Shown here one piece after another: positions 31,880 to 39,777 of a DNA stretch of 46,945 bases. Under the pieces are notes generated by a model. That model had not been told where the DNA came from. It searched no databases and saw nothing but the letters and a program-made list of their open reading frames with translations. The stretch is from Candidatus Poribacteria bacterium (lineage in GTDB: Bacteria > Poribacteria > WGA-4E > WGA-3G). Both the position numbers and the translations under genes were made by a program. The stretch lies in contig PYJC01000092.1 of assembly GCA_003635255.1 (NCBI GenBank), positions 1 to 46,945 of the forward strand, read 5' to 3'. Within the stretch, counting starts at the first letter, position 1. Each line of letters starts with the position of its first letter.

Positions 31880-32443
31880 TCAGAAGCGGATCTGAAGGAG
31901 AGGCATCGCAAAACCGGCAGCGGGTTCATTTGCCCATCTATTCAGATTGTTATTCATTGCGTCTTGCAAAGACATGCTTCGATATCTTGCTGTATATGGA
32001 TCTGTTTTGGATAGACGCGCGATAGTGCCTTCAACAGGATCTTCTTCCTCAGTTGGCGGTGCTTTAGGTTCAGGCACGCGAGGTGCCGACCGGTCAACAT
32101 GGCGAGTATGTAGCCAATCCCATACACCGATAAACAGAGATAACGAGACAGCACCGATTCCAACTATGCGATAGTCCTTCGGTGTCAATTCAGGGGCAAA
32201 TATATTCTCACGATACATTTTTATCCCTCTAACGACGACATAACTGTGAATCGCGGTGAATGGTAGGGAACTCAGCGTGATAATCTCAAATCGACGCAGG
32301 GCACTTTCGCTGTAGTCGGCATGATCCTCATGTTGTGTCTCTTGTCCTGGAGGCTCGGATTGAAACTGTGCGCTTGCGTATGGTAGCGTGAAAAGAAGAA
32401 AAAGTAAGCTAATCAGGAAAAATTGGATGCTAAATTTATACAT
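31880..32443 (-). CDS. Unknown membrane-associated protein
   Basis: 187 residues. Signal peptide or anchor at 1-25 (ending YASA). Two further hydrophobic segments lie at about 54-72 and 92-110 (IVGIGAVSLSLFIGVWDWL). They are separated by a polar stretch with ENIFAPELTPKDYR. The tail (115-187) is Pro/Glu-rich, then Arg-rich. The family is not recognised. It sits in the conserved block between lspA and fmt, with 80 bp to lspA, which suggests an envelope role, though that is inference. Confidence 0.7.
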   Translation of the reverse strand: MYKFSIQFFLISLLFLLFTLPYASAQFQSEPPGQETQHEDHADYSESALRRFEIITLSSLPFTAIHSYVVVRGIKMYRENIFAPELTPKDYRIVGIGAVSLSLFIGVWDWLHTRHVDRSAPRVPEPKAPPTEEEDPVEGTIARLSKTDPYTARYRSMSLQDAMNNNLNRWANEPAAGFAMPLLQIRF

Positions 32444-32523
32444 GGATCACCTCCGTGGACGAAAAACAGTATTGATTCTCATAATGCCAATCAACGGATT
32501 TATGAAGCACACCAACCAACAAG

Positions 32524-33027
32524 TCAAGCCTGCTGGTCTTGATTTCGGCTGCGGAACAGATAAACGATTAACATGCCTGCCCCGATGCAGACGGAAACAT
32601 CAGCGACATTAAAGGTGGGCCAAAAAAGTCCTCGGCTGGCTATACCGAACTGAAGAAAATCAATAACTTCACCTAAATAGAGTCGATCAATGAAATTCCC
32701 AATAGCACCGCCGAGTAAAAAGCCTAATGAGACCTGCATCCAACGACTCTCCCTGTATCGGAGATAATAGGTGAAAATGAAAACCAACGCGACAATGGTA
32801 ATGAGGATAAGCAAAAATCTATGACCGGCAAGTACGCCGAAAGCCGCCCCATCATTTCTATCGTGCCGAAGATAGAAGAAACCCGGAATAATCGGAATTT
32901 CCTCAACTGCCTGAATGATATGTTTCTGCACCAGCCACTTGGTCCCCCAATCAAGTATCAACATTGGAACGGCTACGCAGATCAAGGGTATAATATTTTG
33001 CGCTGTGCTTTTTTTAGGATTTTGCAT
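32524..33027 (-). CDS. lspA: Signal peptidase II (lipoprotein)
   Basis: 167 residues, four transmembrane helices. The catalytic aspartates are in GAIGNFIDR (Asp114) and FNVADVSVCIG (Asp143). NDGAAFGVL (59-67) is another family mark. It removes signal peptides from prolipoproteins in the inner membrane, and the lipoprotein at 25.5 kb is a candidate client. Its start overlaps the end of the preceding IleRS-like gene by 14 bp. This ileS-lspA order is widely conserved, so the upstream gene occupies the normal ileS position. Confidence 0.95.
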   Translation of the reverse strand: MQNPKKSTAQNIIPLICVAVPMLILDWGTKWLVQKHIIQAVEEIPIIPGFFYLRHDRNDGAAFGVLAGHRFLLILITIVALVFIFTYYLRYRESRWMQVSLGFLLGGAIGNFIDRLYLGEVIDFLQFGIASRGLFWPTFNVADVSVCIGAGMLIVYLFRSRNQDQQA

Positions 33028-35707
33028 CGTATGTCTGCTTGCGTGCCTCCCATTCCGCTTTCATATCGTCTTTTTTTATATCGGCGGGTTGTAAGTTTTG
33101 TCCAATCAGAGGCGGGTGTGAGTGCCAGTTTTTCTGAAAAATACTATGACTATTGGTTGCCCCATCTATGGAAATGAACCGATAGAAATGTTCCGCCAGA
33201 AAGGGGGTCAAGGGTGCGAATCGTTGCAGGATCGCAGCAGTTATCTGTGAAAGCGTATGCTGTGCTGTATGCGAGGTTGTAACAGAATCGGATCCCATGG
33301 CGCGGATGTAAAAGCGAAGGTCGTCCTGACAGAAATTAGTTAACATTGCCCACATTTCGTGGAAATTCCCTTGTTCGTAAACCTGCTGCACCTCTTGCAA
33401 GAGTTGATCAGTAATGATCATTGCCAGCGAATCAATAGAGAAAATTTTGTTGGTGGTAGTTTTTCCTTTGCTATCTACTCTGGGTACTTCAAGATTCGCA
33501 TGCGTCGGAGCACTGGCGAATTGGGTCTCAGTTTCATCTTTATGGACGCTCGGAGGTGCGTCTACATTTTGGGAATCAAGCAGGAACGGATGGAGATGCT
33601 CTCTTATATCATCCAATAGTACTTGGAGCTGCTGATATTGGTCCAAGTAACTTTCTGCGAGTTTCTCAAGTTGTTTGTGCCTTGCCTGTTTTGCTTTGAT
33701 ATTGGGTGCCATTGCAACAAGGCGTATCACGTCAGCAGGATATTTGTTAAGAAATGCCTCTTCAATCTGTATTTCACCATCAATTTTCGGTAGTGACTTA
33801 AGCATTAGTTGCTTAAAGGGCTGACTTTCTTTAATTGGACGACTTCTGCTCAGTGCAGCGGAGATAACACTAATTTCAGCCAACCATTTTGTCCATTCAG
33901 TATCGTCAATGCTCGTTTGTGGTACAAACATGACACTGTTGTGACCACCGAGCGGTTTTTTGAAGTCAGAGTTGTCAATGATTTGAAGCAGATTGGCAAA
34001 ATGACTATCGATGAGCGTAGCCTCTTTACGAAAGTCGCCTGAATTACAATTGAGACAACGGGTATCTGCGGGCAGGAGTTCTTCAATACTTAATCCGAAC
34101 CAAAATTCAAAACTGCGCTGGATAGAATTACGGATTGCGTTGAGCGTATTTTTATCGGTGAGCGGTTCATCACACTGGTCACAGAGCAGAATTGGAAGTG
34201 GCATGCCCCATTGACGTTGTGTTGAAACTTGCAATTCTCCGAAATTAAGGACGACCTCTCGGATGTTGCTAATATGTTTATGTTGTGTATCGCCGTAATT
34301 ATCCCAATATTCTTGAGCATTGAGAAGTTGGGTCGTGCTGTGGTTTTTTGAGGTTGAGAATACCCATTTTGAACACGGACGAAAAACGGCTAATTCTTTG
34401 CAGCGCGGGCAGTGCGATGCTTGTATTTCATCGTTATGTGTTTTTAGGAGGTATCCGTACTTTTCCAACTGAGGGACAATAAACTTTTCTGTATCAAACA
34501 GATACAAACCGCACAATTGCGCCGCCTCTTCAGTGAATCTTCCGGTTTCATCGAAAATAGGGGTGGTATTTATATCTAATACTTGGGCGATATCGTAACT
34601 GTGCTGATGGTGGGCGGGGTTTAGCGGCATAACGCCGGATTTTAAGGCTGGTGTTGATTGGTCATCGGTTTCTGCAATTAGCGTTTCAGGGATAAGCGTA
34701 ATCTTTAACGCTTTCGATGGAAAAAGTGGGTGTGCTACTGTGTATTCTGCGAGTTCTGTCGCTTTGATTTTCTTGACCAATTTCGGTTTAGGCTGCCCCT
34801 TGGCGAGGTGTTTACAAAAATGTTCAAGTTGAGGTTCTGCAAAAAGGAGATATTCCTCCCCCCATTTGGTGAGTCTGTAGGTAGCCTCCTTAGTAATCCC
34901 GAGTTCGACGATACCGGCTACCTCCCATAGATGCGGCATCTGGACGCAAAAGGAGACATCAATGCCGAATTCCTCTAATCCGGAATTGAATGGAAACTTC
35001 ACGTAACCATTCAACGCGTGTATAGGTATTTGTAGGAGATTCGCTTCATTGATTGGAGTTGTGCACTTAGGACACCAAGGACTCAGTTGAGGTAGATCAT
35101 GTAGGTAGTCGGAATCCCTTAATCGACTTATGAGTGCGATGAGTCTGGCTTCCTGCCGTGATTCGAGTGTTTTCTGCGAGGCATCCCAATCCGCAAAGAT
35201 ACCGAGTTGATAGAATTTCTGTTTTTGGACTTCCAATTCTTGTTTGTGCCGTGCGCGACATCGCTTGCGAAGGACAGATAGTTTGAGTGGAGATTTGGAT
35301 TTCGCCTCCGCTATAATGCTTTCCTCAATCCAGAGGGGATAGGTTTCCCACGCGGGTACGTATGTGACGTGGTGTCCCTGCATTAACGAAGCTTTGAGGA
35401 AAATGTCTTGGCAAATCTTTCTGGAAAGTGTATCAAGTGTCAGCGCGTGAACAGAAGTAGGCATTTCCCGAAGGACGTAGGTTTCTGGTTGAGGGAGGTG
35501 ATGTGACTGCGTCGGATTTACATTTGACGCAGTGCGTTCTGTAGGCACCGCTTTTTTGTTCGCGAGCGGGTAAACATCGAGGTTTGCCCAAACTTCCAGA
35601 ACGGCTTTCTCATTTGTCCGTTCTGTCAACTGGAGTTTCTCATCTGGCTTTGAGGTTTTACCCCGTTTACGCGTCGTATTTTTTGCGGGGGAATTTCGTT
35701 TTTTCAT
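33014..35707 (-). CDS. Degenerate isoleucyl-tRNA synthetase-like protein at the ileS locus
   Basis: 897 residues, no internal stops. The whole IleRS plan can be aligned: KFYQLGIFADWD (165-175), a zinc ribbon WCPKC (211-215), PIFDETGRFTEEA (383-395), SHCPRC and AVFRPCSKWVF (431-450), RQWGMPLPI (498-506) with CDQC and CLNC. An anticodon-binding domain follows (NFCQDDLRFYIRAM and HTLSQITAAILQRFAPLTPFLAEHF). The catalytic parts are gone. HIGH reads about LTLD (90-92 region). GWDCHGLPIE has become AWETYPLWIE (119-128). KMSKS is missing near 635-650. The editing-site PGHGxDD has become PAHHQHS. A basic 25-residue N-terminus is added and the C-terminal zinc domain is absent. It overlaps lspA. It is probably not an active synthetase; a tRNA-binding or regulatory role is inference. 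Confidence 0.82.
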   Translation of the reverse strand: MKKRNSPAKNTTRKRGKTSKPDEKLQLTERTNEKAVLEVWANLDVYPLANKKAVPTERTASNVNPTQSHHLPQPETYVLREMPTSVHALTLDTLSRKICQDIFLKASLMQGHHVTYVPAWETYPLWIEESIIAEAKSKSPLKLSVLRKRCRARHKQELEVQKQKFYQLGIFADWDASQKTLESRQEARLIALISRLRDSDYLHDLPQLSPWCPKCTTPINEANLLQIPIHALNGYVKFPFNSGLEEFGIDVSFCVQMPHLWEVAGIVELGITKEATYRLTKWGEEYLLFAEPQLEHFCKHLAKGQPKPKLVKKIKATELAEYTVAHPLFPSKALKITLIPETLIAETDDQSTPALKSGVMPLNPAHHQHSYDIAQVLDINTTPIFDETGRFTEEAAQLCGLYLFDTEKFIVPQLEKYGYLLKTHNDEIQASHCPRCKELAVFRPCSKWVFSTSKNHSTTQLLNAQEYWDNYGDTQHKHISNIREVVLNFGELQVSTQRQWGMPLPILLCDQCDEPLTDKNTLNAIRNSIQRSFEFWFGLSIEELLPADTRCLNCNSGDFRKEATLIDSHFANLLQIIDNSDFKKPLGGHNSVMFVPQTSIDDTEWTKWLAEISVISAALSRSRPIKESQPFKQLMLKSLPKIDGEIQIEEAFLNKYPADVIRLVAMAPNIKAKQARHKQLEKLAESYLDQYQQLQVLLDDIREHLHPFLLDSQNVDAPPSVHKDETETQFASAPTHANLEVPRVDSKGKTTTNKIFSIDSLAMIITDQLLQEVQQVYEQGNFHEMWAMLTNFCQDDLRFYIRAMGSDSVTTSHTAQHTLSQITAAILQRFAPLTPFLAEHFYRFISIDGATNSHSIFQKNWHSHPPLIGQNLQPADIKKDDMKAEWEARKQTYDAKS

Positions 35708-35815
35708 GTTTTCTATATGTCTCTGAACTATCTGTCAGTTTGACGAGATTGTGCTTTTTGTAAGCGTCCCCTCTCAGTTTACAGTTCCAAGCAGATTGGC
35801 ATCTCTGTTGATATG

Positions 35816-36079
35816 TTACCGAAGCATCCGAGCCAGAACCTGTAATAGAATAATCAGTATAAAAGGTGAAATGTCAATACCAAAACTTCGAGACGCGGGT
35901 TCAAGGACATTACGAACCGGTTTTAAAGCTGGATCAACGAGGCGACCCGTAAACCAATAGATTTGCCTAACGGTTGAATTTTGTGTGCCAAAAACAAACC
36001 AAGAAAGCACTGCATTTGCAATAACCACTATTGTGTAAATCTCAAGTAATTGAGCGATGAACCAAGCGAAGTTGAGCAT
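35816..36079 (-). CDS. YggT family membrane protein
   Basis: 87 residues, two transmembrane helices (about 4-26 and 64-84). The family pattern IYTIVVIANAVLSWF, GRLVDPALKPVRNVLEP and ISPFILIILLQVL is clear. YggT proteins are linked to osmotic resistance and, in chloroplast and cyanobacterial relatives, to membrane-complex or nucleoid distribution. It follows proC with 31 nt between them, the usual yggS-proC-yggT order. A divIVA or sepF gene sometimes found next is absent. Confidence 0.9.
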   Translation of the reverse strand: MLNFAWFIAQLLEIYTIVVIANAVLSWFVFGTQNSTVRQIYWFTGRLVDPALKPVRNVLEPASRSFGIDISPFILIILLQVLARMLR

Positions 36080-36110
36080 AGTTATTGTTTATGTAATGTT
36101 ACTCCAGAAG

Positions 36111-36923
36111 TTATGCCCTGCCGAGTTCTTTGGCTCGTTGTGTTGCAGCAAGAATTGCTTCTGTGATCGTTGCGCGCAAGCCGCCGCGTTCCAAGGCGTG
36201 AAGTCCAGCGGCAGTTGTTCCACCAGGCGTAGTAACACGATTTTTTAGCACCGCTGGGTGCTCCTCGGTTTCGGCTAACATCGTAGCCGCCCCCAGCACA
36301 GTATGAATTGCGAGTTTCTGAGCATCTGTCCGAGTTAAACCGACATGGACACCCGCATCAGCAAGTGCTTCAATAAAGAGTGCGACATAAGCAGGTCCGC
36401 TCCCACTCACGCCAGTGACGGCATCAAGATGGCGTTCCTCCATAACTAAAGAGACACCACAAGCATCAAAAATTTTCTGAGCAACTTCAAGATGTACCGC
36501 ATCCGCTACGGTACCAGCCGTTAGGACCGATATTGCAGCCCCGACCGATGCTGAGATATTTGGCATCACCCGAATGATCGGCGGTGCGGTGTCAAAATAG
36601 GATTCAAGTGTTGTGGTAGTGACACCCGCTGCAATGCTGATGAGCCATTGGGGTGCCGATAAACTTTGGGCAACTTGTGGTAGAATGTTTGGGACAGCTG
36701 CTGGTGGCACTGCACAGAAAATAACATCCGTTTTTTCTACCAAATTGGCGATGGTGCCTGCATCGTTGGAGCCCTTTTCATCACAGAGTTGTTGGACAAG
36801 TGTGCTATCTATGTCGGTGACCCAAATGTGTTTTGCGGGGAATACCGCATCAGCAATACTTCGGACGACAATACCGCCCATTTTTCCAACACCTATTACA
36901 CCTAATCGAAGGTTTTCTGCCAC
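36111..36923 (-). CDS. proC: Pyrroline-5-carboxylate reductase
   Basis: 270 residues, standard for ProC. The Rossmann motif GVIGVGKMGGIVVRS near the N-terminus binds NAD(P)H. IIRVMPNISASVGAAISVL (about 110-130) and the C-terminal signature VSGSGPAYVALFIEALADAGVHVGL followed by TPGGTTAAGLHALE are complete. It makes proline from pyrroline-5-carboxylate in the cytoplasm. It lies 57 bp after yggS and 31 bp before yggT in the same orientation, a conserved cluster. Confidence 0.96.
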   Translation of the reverse strand: MAENLRLGVIGVGKMGGIVVRSIADAVFPAKHIWVTDIDSTLVQQLCDEKGSNDAGTIANLVEKTDVIFCAVPPAAVPNILPQVAQSLSAPQWLISIAAGVTTTTLESYFDTAPPIIRVMPNISASVGAAISVLTAGTVADAVHLEVAQKIFDACGVSLVMEERHLDAVTGVSGSGPAYVALFIEALADAGVHVGLTRTDAQKLAIHTVLGAATMLAETEEHPAVLKNRVTTPGGTTAAGLHALERGGLRATITEAILAATQRAKELGRA

Positions 36924-36980
36924 TTTGTTCTCCTGACGGCACCGATACTGGATGCATCTGCCTACATCGAACCGCGTGAA

Positions 36981-37706
36981 CTACGTTAAAGGTTCAAAGA
37001 TTGCTCTACCGATTCTAACGAGATTCGCACCTTCTTCTATAGCAACCTCAAAGTCATTTGTCATCCCCATGGAGAGATACTGCATGGTAGCCCCAGGGAA
37101 CTGTTGCGTCTCTATCTTTTCGGCAAGAGATTTCAGTAAAGCGAATGCTGGACGATTTGCGTCGCGTGAAGGGCTTAACTGTCCCATTGTCATTAGTCCG
37201 ACGATATTTGCTGTCGGATACGCTTGTGCTTCTTCCATGAATGCCAGCAAATCCTCCGCGTCTAAGCCGTATTTACTTGTTTCGCGAGTTGTGTTCACCT
37301 GAATTAGAACATCTGTCCGTTGTGTTTGCGTTTCGGATCGGCGTGCTATTTCTGCTAAAAGCCGCAGGCTGTCAACAGAGTGAATCAACGAAAACATCTG
37401 AAGCGCGGCTTTAACTTTGTTCCTTTGAAGGTGTCCAATGAGATGCCAACGGCATGTTTCACAAGCAGGGACGGCATTTACGGTTGGGTTGACTGCCACG
37501 TACTTTTCTTGTGCTTCCTGTATTCGATTTTCACCGATGTTTTTAACACCGGCAGCGAGAACCGCCTGCATTTCTGGTACTGAACGCCCTTTTGTAACAG
37601 CGACGAGTTCTATTGAATCCGGTGTTCGACCACTCCGTTCCGCCGCGCGGGCGATACGTTCGTTAATACTGAAGAGATTATTGACAATCGGATTCAATTG
37701 GCACAC
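36981..37706 (-). CDS. YggS/YlmE family PLP-binding protein
   Basis: 241 residues. The PLP lysine is in LVAVTKGRS (Lys34). Other family marks are GENRIQEAQEKY, WHLIGHLQRNKVK, IHSVDSLRL, VLIQVNTTRETSKYGL and MGMTNDFEVAIEEGANLVRIGRAIF. These proteins keep pyridoxal phosphate levels balanced. The ORF begins at a GTG (37706), but a TTG at 37697 has better spacing from the upstream GAGGG, so the start is uncertain by three codons. It opens the housekeeping block. Confidence 0.93.
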   Translation of the reverse strand: MCQLNPIVNNLFSINERIARAAERSGRTPDSIELVAVTKGRSVPEMQAVLAAGVKNIGENRIQEAQEKYVAVNPTVNAVPACETCRWHLIGHLQRNKVKAALQMFSLIHSVDSLRLLAEIARRSETQTQRTDVLIQVNTTRETSKYGLDAEDLLAFMEEAQAYPTANIVGLMTMGQLSPSRDANRPAFALLKSLAEKIETQQFPGATMQYLSMGMTNDFEVAIEEGANLVRIGRAIFEPLT

Positions 37707-37767
37707 CCCTCGCCTGGTACTGTGAGTCTCTTTTTAATTCCAAAGTCGGTTCGATTACAAGGGCTGA

Positions 37768-38046
37768 TTAGGATTCAGGATTATCCGTTGATTGTGCATC
37801 TGAATTTAAGGATTTATTTGTCTGAAAAAGTATGCCGATAACTGCAACTAAGACAGCGATGCTAATAATACCGATACCGACTGTTATAGTATATGTTGCC
37901 TCCGTATAGATCTGCGTGACTTGCGCTGCAGTTTTACTTGTCAACAAAGTTTCCTGATACCTGTTCGGATGGATACCGCCCAATATGATGAAAATGAATC
38001 CAATAAAACCTATAACAATTGACAACGTTATGAAGAGCGTACGCAT
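37768..38046 (-). CDS. Small two-helix membrane protein
   Basis: 92 residues; AAGGAA before the ATG. Two transmembrane helices (about 3-24 and 52-74) are joined by a polar loop (HPNRYQETLLTSKTAAQV). A short Asn/Ser/Asp-rich tail ends the protein. No known family. It is on the same strand as, and 61 bp upstream of, yggS, so it may start that operon or stand alone. Confidence 0.65.
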   Translation of the reverse strand: MRTLFITLSIVIGFIGFIFIILGGIHPNRYQETLLTSKTAAQVTQIYTEATYTITVGIGIISIAVLVAVIGILFQTNKSLNSDAQSTDNPES

Positions 38047-38355
38047 TTACGGTTCCTTAGTATCTACCGAATTGTCGTCTAACAACAAGCCAAAGAAATT
38101 ATTGAACCTAACAAACTGGAACATTTTGGGAAAATAACGCTACAAATTGTAGTGAGGTTACGATTGTGGACAGTGCTGGAACTGTCGTCACACAATTCGC
38201 GATATTTGTATATTTAATGATACCATATTCTTGCAGGGAATGCAAATTTTTCATTTGGCGGTTGTGAGTAAAAAGGGTTCCGGGGAGAAGGCTGAAATTG
38301 AGAACCGAACGGCTCAGGTGAAAACTAAAGAGATTTAGTTTTCGAGGTTGAGTCT
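38047..38355. other. Gene-free flank of the TnpB element
   Basis: About 300 bp with no open frame. A plausible promoter for the small membrane-protein gene (minus strand) should lie here, and the right edge touches the TnpB element. No repeat was recognised in this part. Confidence 0.4.
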
Positions 38356-38502
38356 AGTGATAGCACCCACAACCTAAAGGTTGGGGCTTCGGTTTCATAG
38401 ACAGTGCGGTTTTCTCATAGAGTCGACCGTCTTAATCCGTCTCCACCAACGGGCGTTTCCCTCGTGTTCTCAAAGTGAATTGAATCAACACAAGGCATAT
38501 CG
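38355..38502 (-). ncRNA. Probable omega RNA region (right-end RNA)
   Basis: In studied TnpB systems the guide RNA comes from the 3' end of tnpB and the adjacent right end, and its last bases outside the element form the guide. Here that would be the minus strand from about 38502 down to 38355, ending with the GAAGCCCC-type hairpin and GCTATCAC. The guide would then be the flank TAGACTCAACC... This is inference from position and hairpin only; boundaries are uncertain. Confidence 0.5.
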
Positions 38503-39621
38503 TCAAGTGACGGCTATCCCTGCCCGCAATATGTTTAGCGCAGCGTTGATGTCTCGGTCGTGGTGTGAGCCACATTCAGGACATGTCCACTGCCTATCGT
38601 TCAATGTTAGGGTTTCATTATGAAAACCACAGTCGCTACAAGGTTTTGTTGTAGCAGTCCATTGATCAATCTCTTTCAAAAGACGCTTATGTTTACGACA
38701 CTTATACCGCAATATCTCAACAAACTGGTAGAAGGCAAGGTCGGAGACTTTACGTCCCCACAGGCGTTTCATACCGTCAATATTCAGTGTTTCAAGGACA
38801 ATCGTATCAAACTTCTTACAGAGTTTACTTGCGAGTTGCCAATGAAAGTCTTTGCGTTGATTGCTGATTTTCCGATAGAGACGTGCGATTTGTCTCACAC
38901 ATTGCCACCAACGATTAGAGCCTTTGACTTTACGACTCAATGCTTTGTTGAGAGACCGAAGTTTGTTCAAGGAGTGTTTCAAAGGTTGTGGGTGTTGTAT
39001 TTTCTCACCCGTGCTCAGTGTCAAGTAAGCGTCTTTCATGCCGAAGTCTGCCCCAACGCTTTTACCTGTTGTCGGCAGAGGTCTAAAATCTGTGTAGTCC
39101 GTTGTTATGCAAACCCAATAGCATCCGCAACTATCACGCTTAATAGTGATAGTGCTAATCGTTCCGTGCCATTGACGGTGTTTATGAAAAGTATAAGGCA
39201 CCCTATCAAACTGCCACTTACGCGTCTTTGGATTCCATTTACGAAAAGTCAATGTGATACGATTGTTAAACAAAGACCAGCCAGCAGAACCCGGATATGT
39301 AATAGACTTAAACTTGTGTCTCGGCTTAATATGGGGTCTGCCACCAAGTTTCTTGAAAAAACGATCGTATGCATTATCAATACGCATCAACTCTTGTTGT
39401 ATCGCTTGACTCGGCAGCATCTTCCAATGCGGATGCGTTGTTTTCTTCAGTTCCTTAAAGTGGGAATCCATAGCATTATAGTTCGCATAGGGCAGCCCGT
39501 CTTTATACCGTTGACGTTGCCATTTATGGAAGTAAAAATGCACTTGCCACATATCATCAAGCATATTACCGATACGAATCGTATTAGACTGATCATAAAG
39601 CGGATATTTATAGGTTTTCAT
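38503..39621 (-). CDS. tnpB: TnpB RNA-guided endonuclease
   Basis: 372 residues. The RuvC-like sites are complete: Asp192 (GADFGMKD), Glu277 (VLETLNIDGM) and the third Asp in SHHDRDINAALNI (about 355-357). A zinc finger with Cys328, Cys331, Cys347 and Cys350 lies between the second and third. The N-terminal half has the lysine-rich WED/REC-type region and an HTH-like segment (RPHIKPRHKF). TnpB cuts DNA next to a short target motif with an omega RNA guide and favours retention of the element. It has its own strong promoter. No ribosome-binding site is evident before the ATG. All active-site residues are present, so it may be functional. Confidence 0.92.
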   Translation of the reverse strand: MKTYKYPLYDQSNTIRIGNMLDDMWQVHFYFHKWQRQRYKDGLPYANYNAMDSHFKELKKTTHPHWKMLPSQAIQQELMRIDNAYDRFFKKLGGRPHIKPRHKFKSITYPGSAGWSLFNNRITLTFRKWNPKTRKWQFDRVPYTFHKHRQWHGTISTITIKRDSCGCYWVCITTDYTDFRPLPTTGKSVGADFGMKDAYLTLSTGEKIQHPQPLKHSLNKLRSLNKALSRKVKGSNRWWQCVRQIARLYRKISNQRKDFHWQLASKLCKKFDTIVLETLNIDGMKRLWGRKVSDLAFYQFVEILRYKCRKHKRLLKEIDQWTATTKPCSDCGFHNETLTLNDRQWTCPECGSHHDRDINAALNILRAGIAVT

Positions 39622-39623
39622 GG

Positions 39624-39718
39624 TATATCAAGTACCAAGTTTTTAAACCCTAATCAGTGGGTAGGCAGGCACATTACCAAGTGGTAACGCTGATTATACC
39701 TGCCAACTTGATACTATA
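39624..39718 (-). promoter_or_regulatory. Structured leader of tnpB with competing stems
   Basis: On the plus strand the arms TATCAAGT/ACTTGATA, AATCAG/CTGATT, GGCAGG/CCTGCC and the hairpin TTACCA-AG-TGGTAA can each pair. The AATCAG/CTGATT and GGCAGG/CCTGCC stems cross each other, so they would form a pseudoknot or two alternative folds. The leader lies between the promoter and the tnpB start, so translation control is possible. Pairing was found by eye. Confidence 0.4.
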
Positions 39719-39747
39719 ATTATACCATATTTTTAGGTATATGTCAA
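39719..39747 (-). promoter_or_regulatory. Consensus sigma70 promoter of tnpB
   Basis: On the minus strand, TTGACA (39742-39747) and TATAAT (39719-39724) are separated by exactly 17 nt, a perfect match to the sigma70 consensus. It lies 98 bases upstream of the tnpB ATG. Confidence 0.88.
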
Positions 39748-39777
39748 ATGTTTTTTACTACAAAATCCAACGCCCGT

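Noticed and set aside
33014..35707. Ordinary functional isoleucyl-tRNA synthetase
   Set aside because: HIGH, GWDxHGLPIE, KMSKS and the editing Asp are not present where alignment places them. LeuRS and ValRS were also considered and fit the ribbon and spacing less well.
38503..39621. Cas12-type effector
   Set aside because: 372 residues, IS605-like end hairpins and no array or cas1/cas2 fit TnpB instead.
38620..39687. 355-codon open frame on the plus strand opposite tnpB
   Set aside because: It lies fully antisense to tnpB, whose RuvC and zinc-finger motifs are real. The protein from this strand has no recognisable motif and an implausible Cys/Thr/Leu-rich composition.
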